Source: Ferroglobus sp. (GTDB lineage Archaea > Halobacteriota > Archaeoglobi > Archaeoglobales > Archaeoglobaceae). Taken from it: a stretch of DNA of 12,354 nucleotides. Positions 6,809-12,354 of this stretch are shown piece after piece (position 1 is the stretch's first letter; each line of letters opens with the position of its first letter). The stretch covers positions 1-12,354 of the forward strand of contig WAJX01000254.1 in assembly GCA_015523665.1 (NCBI GenBank), given 5' to 3'. The position numbers were made by a program, and so were the translations under genes. Below the pieces are notes generated by a model. It did no database searches. It was not told the origin of the DNA and saw only the letters and a program-made list of their open reading frames with translations.

Positions 6809-8288
6809 TTAAATCCCCTCCATATGCCAAATCAAGCAAATATTTCCCAGGATTCATTATATTATTCGGATCAAGTAACTTCTTTATCCTTAACATCAAC
6901 TTAAATGTCTCATCCCCAAACTCCCTTCTAATCAGTTCAACCTTACCTTTCTCCACAGCCCCATGTCCAGCCGACAAACTTCCTCCGGCATCTAACGCTG
7001 CATTTAAAAGATCTCTCCTACAAGATACATAATCTTCCCATCTACTTTCATTTTCAAGAAATTCTGTCTCATCGACACCTATCATAATACCAGCAAGATA
7101 TTCTCCTCGTTTCGATCTTCTATTTGACACAAATATTAAACCCCAATCATCAAAACCGTATTTCTCTATTATATTATGCCACTTCAACCTTAATTCTGGG
7201 ATTTCAGTATAATTTACAGCTGGATCTTCCATAACCCATACCATAGGCACAACATTTCCATCTTTTCTTCCATGCACTGGAGGGACTGAAGTTTCATGTC
7301 TAGCTGCCCAAGCTTTTTGCGATACCTCCTCTCCAAAAAAAGTTCCATTAGCTTCTTCACAGATCTTAAAAAGCCTTTTTCTAGCTACCTCTACCTCATC
7401 TTCATTTCCATAAAGCCACCAGAACACAACAACTTTTATATCTTCAGATAAATCGATATAAAAATCCAAATCTCTCCTATAAAACTCTACTCTTTTCTCA
7501 TCAAAAAGACCCCAACCTCCAGCACATGAAACTCCAGATTTTTGAAGCATACCCAGAGCTTTATAAGCATCCTCAAATCTCCTAAAACCCCAATAAGCTG
7601 GATATTCCACTTCTGGAGCTGGGAAAATCTCTACTGTAGCTTTAGTTATAATCCCTAGTGTTCCTTGAGAGCCTAGAAAAAGTGATTTCAAGTTATAACC
7701 GCTAGAAGATTTTCTAATCTTACCCCCAGTTCCACCACCTATATGTGCTACCTCTCCTGTAGGAAGCACAACTTCAAAACTCAAGATTAGATCCTCTGTG
7801 TGACCATAATAACCAGAAAGATATGACCAACCATTAGTTGCTATTCTGGCACAAACAAAAGCTGCATGTCTTGATGCTGGATAGTCTGGATAAACGTAAC
7901 CGTATTTTATAAGTTCTCTTCCCAACTCATCTAAACTAATTCCAGCCTCTACAGTAGCTGTGTAATTATCCAAGTCAATCTCAATAATCCTATTCATCTT
8001 TAATAAATCGACAACTATCCCTCTTTTTAATGGCAAAGCTCCATCAGCTAATCCGCTCCCCCCACTCCTCGGAACTAGAGGTATTTTATATTTATTTGCA
8101 ATCTTTACAATCTTAACTACATCCTCTGTTGATTCAGGAGTTACAACCGCATCTGGTATATGATCCCTCCATTTATGCATTGGAAAAATGCAATGAGCCA
8201 TAGCACGCGGAACTCTTTCGAACATTGATGTGAGAACATTATCTTCACCTATCTCGTTCTTTAGCTCATCTATTGCATCGTTGATCAA
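6801..8288 (-). CDS. FAD-linked 2-hydroxy-acid oxidase/dehydrogenase (GlcD / D-lactate dehydrogenase type)
   Basis: This 495-residue protein has the PCMH-type FAD domain (FAD_binding_4) followed by the FAD-oxidase C-terminal domain, of normal length for GlcD/Dld proteins. PRSGGSGLADGALP (73-86) is the FAD pyrophosphate loop, VEAG at 113-116 and GYNLKSLFLGSQGTLGIIT (197-215) complete the FAD site, H442 in SAGHGAVEKGK fits the catalytic-domain histidine motif, and LDPNNIMNPGK (472-482) is the family's C-terminal signature. The family oxidises D-lactate, glycolate or similar 2-hydroxy acids to 2-oxo acids; the substrate is not decided here. The Fe-S partner gene overlaps its 3' end by 8 bases. 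The start is TTG at 8288, five bases after GGAGGTG in a GGAGGAGGTG site, and no better in-frame start exists. Confidence 0.93.
   Translation of the reverse strand: MINDAIDELKNEIGEDNVLTSMFERVPRAMAHCIFPMHKWRDHIPDAVVTPESTEDVVKIVKIANKYKIPLVPRSGGSGLADGALPLKRGIVVDLLKMNRIIEIDLDNYTATVEAGISLDELGRELIKYGYVYPDYPASRHAAFVCARIATNGWSYLSGYYGHTEDLILSFEVVLPTGEVAHIGGGTGGKIRKSSSGYNLKSLFLGSQGTLGIITKATVEIFPAPEVEYPAYWGFRRFEDAYKALGMLQKSGVSCAGGWGLFDEKRVEFYRRDLDFYIDLSEDIKVVVFWWLYGNEDEVEVARKRLFKICEEANGTFFGEEVSQKAWAARHETSVPPVHGRKDGNVVPMVWVMEDPAVNYTEIPELRLKWHNIIEKYGFDDWGLIFVSNRRSKRGEYLAGIMIGVDETEFLENESRWEDYVSCRRDLLNAALDAGGSLSAGHGAVEKGKVELIRREFGDETFKLMLRIKKLLDPNNIMNPGKYLLDLAYGGDLIE
6815..6821 (-). promoter_or_regulatory. 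Shine-Dalgarno site for the GlcF-like gene
   Basis: GGAGGGG on the minus strand, inside the last codons of the GlcD-like gene, stands at ribosome-binding distance from the TTG at 6808. It supports that start over the ATG at 6793. Confidence 0.65.
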
Positions 8289-8293
8289 ACAAT

Positions 8294-8303
8294 CACCTCC
8301 TCC
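8294..8303 (-). promoter_or_regulatory. Strong Shine-Dalgarno site for the GlcD-like gene
   Basis: GGAGGAGGTG followed by AT matches the 16S anti-Shine-Dalgarno over an unusually long stretch. It fixes the TTG at 8288 as the start. Confidence 0.85.
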
Positions 8304-8325
8304 GCTAATTTGAAATTTTAAATAA

Positions 8326-8334
8326 TTTTAAAAA
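8326..8334 (-). promoter_or_regulatory. Possible TATA-like box of the oxidase operon
   Basis: TTTTTAAAA on the minus strand would place a transcript start near 8304, just before the GGAGGAGGTG site. The surrounding DNA is AT-rich, so alternatives exist. Read-through from the acetyl-CoA synthetase gene, 105 bases away, is also possible. Confidence 0.35.
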
Positions 8335-8383
8335 CTTTTTGTATTTGTCTGCTATTCACATTAATTCAACATTCAATCACTTC

Positions 8384-8407
8384 TATCACTCTATTACTCT
8401 ATCGCTC
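8384..8407. repeat. Imperfect 8-bp tandem repeat over the acs stop codon
   Basis: Three back-to-back units, TATCACTC, TATTACTC and TATCGCTC, run across the 3' end of the synthetase gene. A degenerate fourth unit, AATCACTTC, lies at 8375-8383. On the minus strand they read as a GATAGAGT-type repeat and include the TAA stop at 8394-8396. Confidence 0.75.
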
Positions 8408-10349
8408 TCTTAACAATCTCAACTGCCTCTGGATTTGCAAGTGTAGAAATATCTCCCAATGGCTGATTAAGCACAATAGCTCTGCAAACTCTACGCATTA
8501 TCTTTCCACTTCTAGTCTTTGGCAAATCGTCCACAAAGTATATCTCATCAGGACGAGCTATTTTTCCTATTTCCTTAGCTATATGTTCTCTTAACTCCTC
8601 TTTAAGTTGTTCTGATGGAGTATATCCTTCTTTAAGCACAACAAAAGCAACTATAACCTCTCCTTTTACTTCATGAGGTTTTCCAACTACAGCAGCTTCA
8701 CTAACAGCTGGATGACTTATTAATGCCGATTCTACTTCAGCATTTCCAATTCTATGTCCAGCAACATTAAGCACATCATCAAGTCTCCCTTGAATCCAGA
8801 AGTAACCTTCCTTATCAATTCTTGCAGCATCACCAGTAAAATACACATCTTTAAAAGTACTCCAATAGGTTTTGATGTATCTCTCCTCAGCTCTCCAAAG
8901 TCCTTTGAGCATTGCTGGCCAAGGGCTTTTGATAATCAAATTTCCTCCAATATCTTTCCCATACAATGAATTGCCATTAGAGTCAAATACGTCAGCTTCT
9001 ATTCCAGGAAAAGGTTTTGTAGCTGAACCGGGTTTTAAAGGAGTTATAGGAAGTGGGGAGATCATCTGCATACCGGTTTCTGTTTGCCACCATGTATCCA
9101 TTATTGGACATCTCTCATTTCCAACATATTTATAATACCAAATCCATGCTTCTGGATTTATTGGTTCTCCAACTGTTCCAAGTAATCTAAGACTGCTTAA
9201 ATCGTGTTTTTTAACCCACTCCTCTCCTAAGCGCATAAACATTCTTATAGCTGTTGGAGCTGTATAGAGTATGCTCACATCATACTTCTCAATTATCTCC
9301 CACCATCTATCTGGTTTTGGATATAATGGTGCTCCTTCGTACATAACTGATGTTGCTCCTAATATCAAAGGAGCATAGACTGTATAACTATGCCCAGTAA
9401 TCCAACCTATGTCAGCTGTACACCACCACACATCTTCTTCCTTTATATCAAATATAAACTTAAGTGTAGAAGCTACTCCGACAGCATAGCCTCCATGAAC
9501 ATGAATAACCCCCTTAGGCTTTCCAGTAGTTCCAGAAGTATAAAGGATGAAGAGAGTATCGTTAGAGTCCATAATTTCAGTTTTACATCGTTTGGGTTGC
9601 TCTGCAACTATCTCATCCCACCAATAATCTCTCCCCTCCTTCATTTTTATCTGGTTATCACATCTCCTATAAACAATCACCTTCTCAATACTATGAGCAT
9701 CTTTTAAAATCATATCAGCCCTATTTTTAAGCTCTACAATATTTCCACCTCTGTAATATCCATCCGCTGTTATAAGTATTCTCGATTCCGCATCTTTTAT
9801 TCTTTCCAATAATGCTTTTTCACTAAATCCAGAGAATACAACAGAATGTATTGCACCGATCTTTGCACACGCTAGCATTGCAATTGGCAATTCTGGTATC
9901 ATCGGCAACCATATAGTTACCCTATCACCTTTACTAATTCCAAACTCCTTTAAAGCATTCGCAAGTTTGTTAACCTCTTTATACAACTCTCCATAAGTTA
10001 TTTTCCTAACCTCTCCAGGTTCTCCTTCCCAAATGTATGCAAGCTTATTCTTTCTCAACTTAAACTGTTTATCAACTGCATCATATACGATATTGTACTT
10101 AGCTCCCACAAACCATTTAGCATGAGGTGGATTCCATTCAAGAATTTTTTCTGGCTCTTTGAACCATTCTATTCCAACTTCCTTAGCCATCTCATTCCAA
10201 AACCATTCTAGATCCTTAGCTTTTTTAAGTAATTCATCATAGCTAGAGATTCCGTGTTTATCCATAAACTTCTTTATATTCGAATTTTCGATAATTTTGT
10301 TTGATGGATAAAATATTCTTTTTTCTTTTAATAAACTTTCTATCTCCAT
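8394..10349 (-). CDS. acs: Acetyl-CoA synthetase, AMP-forming
   Basis: This 651-residue enzyme turns acetate, ATP and CoA into acetyl-CoA, AMP and pyrophosphate in the cytoplasm. It has the normal length and all adenylate-forming motifs: the P-loop [12 protein letters not shown] (270-281), [10 protein letters not shown] (417-426) with the tryptophan (W421) that keeps the acyl pocket acetate-sized, YFTGDAAR (503-510), [14 protein letters not shown] (521-534) and PKTRSGK (610-616). K616 is the A10 lysine, which in bacterial Acs is switched off by acetylation. The ATG at 10349 is four bases after GGTGATC (10354-10360), an extended match to the 16S 3' end. Downstream on the same strand are the 2-hydroxy-acid oxidase genes and, farther on, an AcuC-like gene. 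Propionate is a possible side substrate, but the tryptophan favours acetate. Confidence 0.97.
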   Translation of the reverse strand: MEIESLLKEKRIFYPSNKIIENSNIKKFMDKHGISSYDELLKKAKDLEWFWNEMAKEVGIEWFKEPEKILEWNPPHAKWFVGAKYNIVYDAVDKQFKLRKNKLAYIWEGEPGEVRKITYGELYKEVNKLANALKEFGISKGDRVTIWLPMIPELPIAMLACAKIGAIHSVVFSGFSEKALLERIKDAESRILITADGYYRGGNIVELKNRADMILKDAHSIEKVIVYRRCDNQIKMKEGRDYWWDEIVAEQPKRCKTEIMDSNDTLFILYTSGTTGKPKGVIHVHGGYAVGVASTLKFIFDIKEEDVWWCTADIGWITGHSYTVYAPLILGATSVMYEGAPLYPKPDRWWEIIEKYDVSILYTAPTAIRMFMRLGEEWVKKHDLSSLRLLGTVGEPINPEAWIWYYKYVGNERCPIMDTWWQTETGMQMISPLPITPLKPGSATKPFPGIEADVFDSNGNSLYGKDIGGNLIIKSPWPAMLKGLWRAEERYIKTYWSTFKDVYFTGDAARIDKEGYFWIQGRLDDVLNVAGHRIGNAEVESALISHPAVSEAAVVGKPHEVKGEVIVAFVVLKEGYTPSEQLKEELREHIAKEIGKIARPDEIYFVDDLPKTRSGKIMRRVCRAIVLNQPLGDISTLANPEAVEIVKRAIE

Positions 10350-10353
10350 AACT

Positions 10354-10360
10354 GATCACC
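10354..10360 (-). promoter_or_regulatory. Shine-Dalgarno site of acs
   Basis: GGTGATC on the minus strand matches the distal part of the archaeal anti-Shine-Dalgarno sequence. It lies four bases before the ATG and confirms the full-length start. Confidence 0.6.
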
Positions 10361-10383
10361 AATGGCTTTAAAATACCAAAAAC

Positions 10384-10392
10384 TTTTATTTA
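10384..10392 (-). promoter_or_regulatory. Possible TATA-like box of acs
   Basis: TAAATAAAA on the minus strand would give a transcript start near 10362, just ahead of GGTGATC and so a leader of about 13 bases. The 139-base gap to the divergent DUF3795 gene holds both promoters; I see no other element in it. Confidence 0.4.
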
Positions 10393-10460
10393 CTTAACTA
10401 TTCCTGAGTTTTTACTTATACATATTCGCTTTTTCAGAATTTTATACTATTACCGAAAAC

Positions 10461-10469
10461 AATATAAAA
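10461..10469 (+). promoter_or_regulatory. TATA-like box of the DUF3795 gene
   Basis: AATATAAAA begins 28 bases before the ATG at 10489, and no Shine-Dalgarno sequence lies between, so the transcript is probably leaderless. Confidence 0.55.
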
Positions 10470-10488
10470 AAACAATCTAAAAATCATT

Positions 10489-10923
10489 ATGGATAAACGT
10501 GAAATGGTAGCACCATGTGGGATTTATTGTCCTGGGTGTCCAGCTTATAAGGCACAATTTGATGAAGCTTTAGCAAAAGAGCTATCTGAGAAGTTTAATT
10601 TACCAATAGAAAAAGTAAAATGCGCTGGTTGCCGACCATCTAAAGGCATAGTAATGGCATGGACAAGGCCATGTCCAACTTATGTTTGTGCAGAGTCAAA
10701 AAACGTCGAGTTTTGTAGTGAGTGTGATGAATTTCCTTGCATAAAACTCGCACCTTATGTGAAATCTCCAAGACCACACAATTCGAAAGTATATAATCTT
10801 GTATTGATTAAGAAACTCGGGATTGAAGAATTTTTGAATCAAGTAGAAGAGTTAACTAAACTATACTACGAAGGTGTAAAGAAGCACGGAGGAGGAGTCC
10901 TTAAACTCCCAGAGTCTAAATAA
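10489..10923 (+). CDS. Cys-rich DUF3795-type protein
   Basis: This 144-residue soluble protein has ten cysteines in its first 84 residues: C10, C14, C17, C45, C48, C62, C67, C76, C79 and C84. The pattern APCGIYCPGCPAY near the N-terminus, then CAGCRPSKG and CSECDEFPC, is that of the DUF3795 family found in anaerobic archaea and bacteria. The family has no settled function; the cysteines suggest a zinc or Fe-S site. The C-terminal 60 residues are helical and cysteine-free. It is divergent from acs and shares its promoter region, which may mean common control. The ATG at 10489 fits the TATA-like box. A second ATG at residue 6 (10504) would remove only five residues and keep all cysteines. Confidence 0.85.
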   Translation: MDKREMVAPCGIYCPGCPAYKAQFDEALAKELSEKFNLPIEKVKCAGCRPSKGIVMAWTRPCPTYVCAESKNVEFCSECDEFPCIKLAPYVKSPRPHNSKVYNLVLIKKLGIEEFLNQVEELTKLYYEGVKKHGGGVLKLPESK

Positions 10924-10949
10924 CGTTCAAACATTAAAATTTATAAATA

Positions 10950-10987
10950 TAAAATAAAAAATTAAAATAAATTTAATTTTTATTTTA
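10950..10987. terminator. AT-only hairpin between convergent genes, probable bidirectional terminator
   Basis: The arm at 10950-10966 pairs with 10972-10987 through 16 A-T pairs with one bulged A and a five-base loop. Both strands carry T-rich runs, as expected for archaeal termination. It lies between the stop codons of the DUF3795 and AmiS/UreI-like genes. Confidence 0.55.
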
Positions 10988-10995
10988 CTATTGCT

Positions 10996-11526
10996 TTATG
11001 GAAGTTTTGTAAACATCAGAGCGATTGCTGGTATGAGCACTGTAACTATACCAAAGAACAGCAAGAAGAATGCTGGAATCTTTGCATTAGTAATCTTTCC
11101 GATAATCAATAGGTAGATTGAGAATACTGTTATCGCATATGTCACGTTCATAATTAGTAGGCTGTACGCTGGTAATGTATAGTACCAAGCGGCGAGAACT
11201 AAGAATATTATTGTTGAAATTAACAAGTGGTATCCTAAAGGTTGAAGTCCCCAACCCTTCATCCATGTAAGTCCTAATGTCAGCCAAATGAATGATAGTA
11301 CTGCTACATTAAACGCTACTCCTGCTATAACTCCGCTGTTCTGAGCTATGCTCATCCAAAACAGAAATATCACTACTAAAAACTGGAACACCCCTAGAAA
11401 GAATGTGTTTGCTCCTACTTCTTCTGGTTTTCCTCTGCCCAGCAAATGCATGCCCACTGGTATAAAGCCTCCAGCAGCTGCTGCATACAAAGCTAAAACC
11501 GCTAATACCGAAAACACATCTACCAT
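10996..11526 (-). CDS. Six-helix AmiS/UreI-like membrane channel or transporter
   Basis: The 176-residue protein has six hydrophobic segments near residues 3-29, 41-61, 65-86, 97-115, 121-143 and 150-173 and almost no soluble part. Several features match the AmiS/UreI family as I remember it: the LGRGKPEE loop followed by NTFFLGVFQ (40-48), the WGLQPLGYHLL segment (92-102), and the last helix GIVTVLIPAIALMF (159-172). That family forms channels for urea or short aliphatic amides. A GPR1/FUN34/YaaH acetate transporter, also six helices, is the main alternative, but its NPAPLGL motif is absent. Closeness to acs suggests acetate, acetamide or a similar small solute. The longer in-frame ATG at 11565 would add 13 residues, but the TATA-like box at 11547-11556 lies inside that extension, so I prefer 11526. 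Confidence 0.72.
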   Translation of the reverse strand: MVDVFSVLAVLALYAAAAGGFIPVGMHLLGRGKPEEVGANTFFLGVFQFLVVIFLFWMSIAQNSGVIAGVAFNVAVLSFIWLTLGLTWMKGWGLQPLGYHLLISTIIFLVLAAWYYTLPAYSLLIMNVTYAITVFSIYLLIIGKITNAKIPAFFLLFFGIVTVLIPAIALMFTKLP

Positions 11527-11546
11527 AGACGTGATTAATAATTTAT

Positions 11547-11556
11547 CATATTTAAA
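11547..11556 (-). promoter_or_regulatory. TATA-like box of the AmiS/UreI-like gene
   Basis: TTTAAATATG on the minus strand lies at -30 to -21 from the ATG at 11526, the ideal place for a leaderless transcript. It argues against the upstream ATG at 11565. Confidence 0.6.
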
Positions 11557-11714
11557 TTTTATCATTTAAAAGAGGTAAGAAGAATAATAAAATTTAAAGA
11601 GGAGAAAGTAGATTGCCCAAAACCAAAATTATAAAAAATCTGCTCAGTATAACGCAATAACTTTGCAAAATTTAAAAAAGGAAAGTTGAAATTAGCAAAA
11701 ATTGAAGTTAAATG

Positions 11715-11721
11715 TTTAAAT
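11715..11721 (+). promoter_or_regulatory. TATA-like box of ilvB
   Basis: TTTAAAT lies at -33 to -27 from the ATG at 11748, so transcription would start at or a few bases before the ATG. A GGAG at 11734-11737 would then be outside the transcript. A more distal promoter cannot be excluded. Confidence 0.45.
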
Positions 11722-11747
11722 GATGATGAAGATGGAGCTGGATAGAC

Positions 11748-12354
11748 ATGAGAGGTGCTGATGCGGTCATAAAAGCTTTAGAAGTGGAAGGAATAAAACA
11801 CATATTCGGTGTTCCTGGAGGATATATTATAGATATTTATGATGCTTTATACGATTCCAATATTAAGCATATCTTAACTCGTCACGAGCAAGCAGCAGTT
11901 CATGCAGCTGATGGTTATGCAAGAGCAAGCGGGAAAACTGGAACAGCGTTTACTACTTCTGGACCTGGAGCGACAAATACAGTTACTGGAATAGTGACAG
12001 CATATAAAGATTCTTCCCCAGTTGTAATCATAACAGGACAAGTGCCAAGATTGTTGATAGGCAATGATGCATTTCAAGAAGCAGATATAACTGGGATAAC
12101 CATGCCCATAACTAAACATAATTTTCTAATTACAAATGAGAGAGAGTTGTTAGAGACAATTAAAAAAGCTTATTACGTAGCTTCAACAGGCAGACCAGGG
12201 CCAGTTTTGGTTGACATTCCAAAGGATATCGCTATAGCTGATGTAGAGTTTGATTATCCTGAAAAAGTTGAGATAAAGGGGTATAAGCCCAGATACTCTG
12301 GCCATCCAAAACAGATCAAAAGGGCAGTTGAATTGATAATGAATGCTGAGAGGC
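11748..12354 (+). CDS. ilvB: Acetolactate synthase large subunit, N-terminal part, cut by window edge
   Basis: The first 202 residues of acetolactate synthase are present, and the gene continues past the right edge. The enzyme joins two pyruvates, or pyruvate and 2-oxobutyrate, in the first common step of branched-chain amino acid synthesis. Clear family marks are GVPGG at 21-25, the TPP-activating E47 in [15 protein letters not shown] near 69-76, a [12 protein letters not shown] stretch with a following ITKHNF, and [12 protein letters not shown] near 150. These match true IlvB more closely than the TPP enzyme at 2861-4489. The ATG at 11748 is the first possible start, since the frame is closed by TGA at 11727. 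The FAD and TPP-binding domains and any ilvN regulatory subunit would lie beyond the window. Confidence 0.95.
   Translation, partial: MRGADAVIKALEVEGIKHIFGVPGGYIIDIYDALYDSNIKHILTRHEQAAVHAADGYARASGKTGTAFTTSGPGATNTVTGIVTAYKDSSPVVIITGQVPRLLIGNDAFQEADITGITMPITKHNFLITNERELLETIKKAYYVASTGRPGPVLVDIPKDIAIADVEFDYPEKVEIKGYKPRYSGHPKQIKRAVELIMNAER

Noticed and set aside
9390..9707. Plus-strand open frame of 105 codons
   Set aside because: It is antisense to acs motifs that are fully conserved, and its product looks random.
11087..11287. Minus-strand 66-codon frame inside the AmiS-like gene
   Set aside because: It overlaps the membrane protein in another frame, has no ribosome binding site, and the membrane protein has clear helices.
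11527..11747. Purine-rich gap before ilvB as a riboswitch or T-box-like element
   Set aside because: I could find no stable stem set or known aptamer core; the region is mostly A and G, and T-boxes are not expected in archaea.
11720..11761. Thirteen-codon upstream frame beginning with three ATG codons and overlapping the ilvB start
   Set aside because: The TATA-like box at 11715-11721 overlaps its first codon, so the likely transcript starts after it; the repeated ATG comes from a short ATG run.
11874..12119. Minus-strand 81-codon Cys/Ser-rich frame
   Set aside because: It is the antisense shadow of ilvB; the plus-strand frame carries all acetolactate synthase motifs.

Overview
The window looks like archaeal chromosomal DNA, probably from a thermophile, although the species cannot be named from sequence alone. 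The signs are low GC content, heavy use of AGA/AGG and ATA codons, archaeal TATA-like boxes about 20-30 bases before several ATG codons with no ribosome binding site (leaderless genes), extended Shine-Dalgarno sequences in front of TTG starts, and archaeal-type gene content. No mobile element, CRISPR array, tRNA or rRNA was seen.

Layout. Bases 1-424 (minus) hold the start of a HAD-family phosphatase, cut by the window edge. It lies just downstream of a class I aminotransferase (458-1633, minus) with an unusual PLP pocket. A short divergent promoter region separates the aminotransferase from a small orphan protein on the plus strand (1715-1984). From 1985 to 10349 every gene is on the minus strand. 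In transcription order these are AMP-forming acetyl-CoA synthetase, a GlcD-like FAD oxidase, a GlcF-like Fe-S protein, an undescribed 58-residue protein with a TTG start, an EamA transporter, an IlvB-like thiamine diphosphate (TPP) enzyme and an AcuC-like deacetylase-fold protein. A Cys-rich DUF3795 protein (10489-10923) is divergent from the synthetase. It converges on a six-helix AmiS/UreI-like membrane protein (10996-11526, minus), with an AT-only hairpin between them. The window ends inside a canonical acetolactate synthase large subunit (11748 onward, plus).

How the genes may work together. The GlcD/GlcF-like pair would oxidise a 2-hydroxy acid such as lactate or glycolate to the 2-oxo acid. 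The TPP enzyme could then cleave or ligate a 2-oxo acid or 2-hydroxyacyl-CoA, and acetyl-CoA synthetase would activate acetate. The EamA and AmiS/UreI-like proteins could carry small substrates or products. The AcuC-like protein recalls the Acs/AcuC acetylation switch of bacteria, but it lacks the catalytic tyrosine. This pathway is inferred from gene order and family knowledge; none of its substrates can be read from the sequence.

The most interesting points are the tiny gene with a perfect ribosome binding site between the GlcF-like and transporter genes, the GlcF-like protein that has lost one of its two CCG cysteine motifs, the deacetylase homologue without its tyrosine, the aminotransferase with both usual PLP O3' contacts replaced, and the split between leaderless ATG genes and Shine-Dalgarno-led TTG genes.
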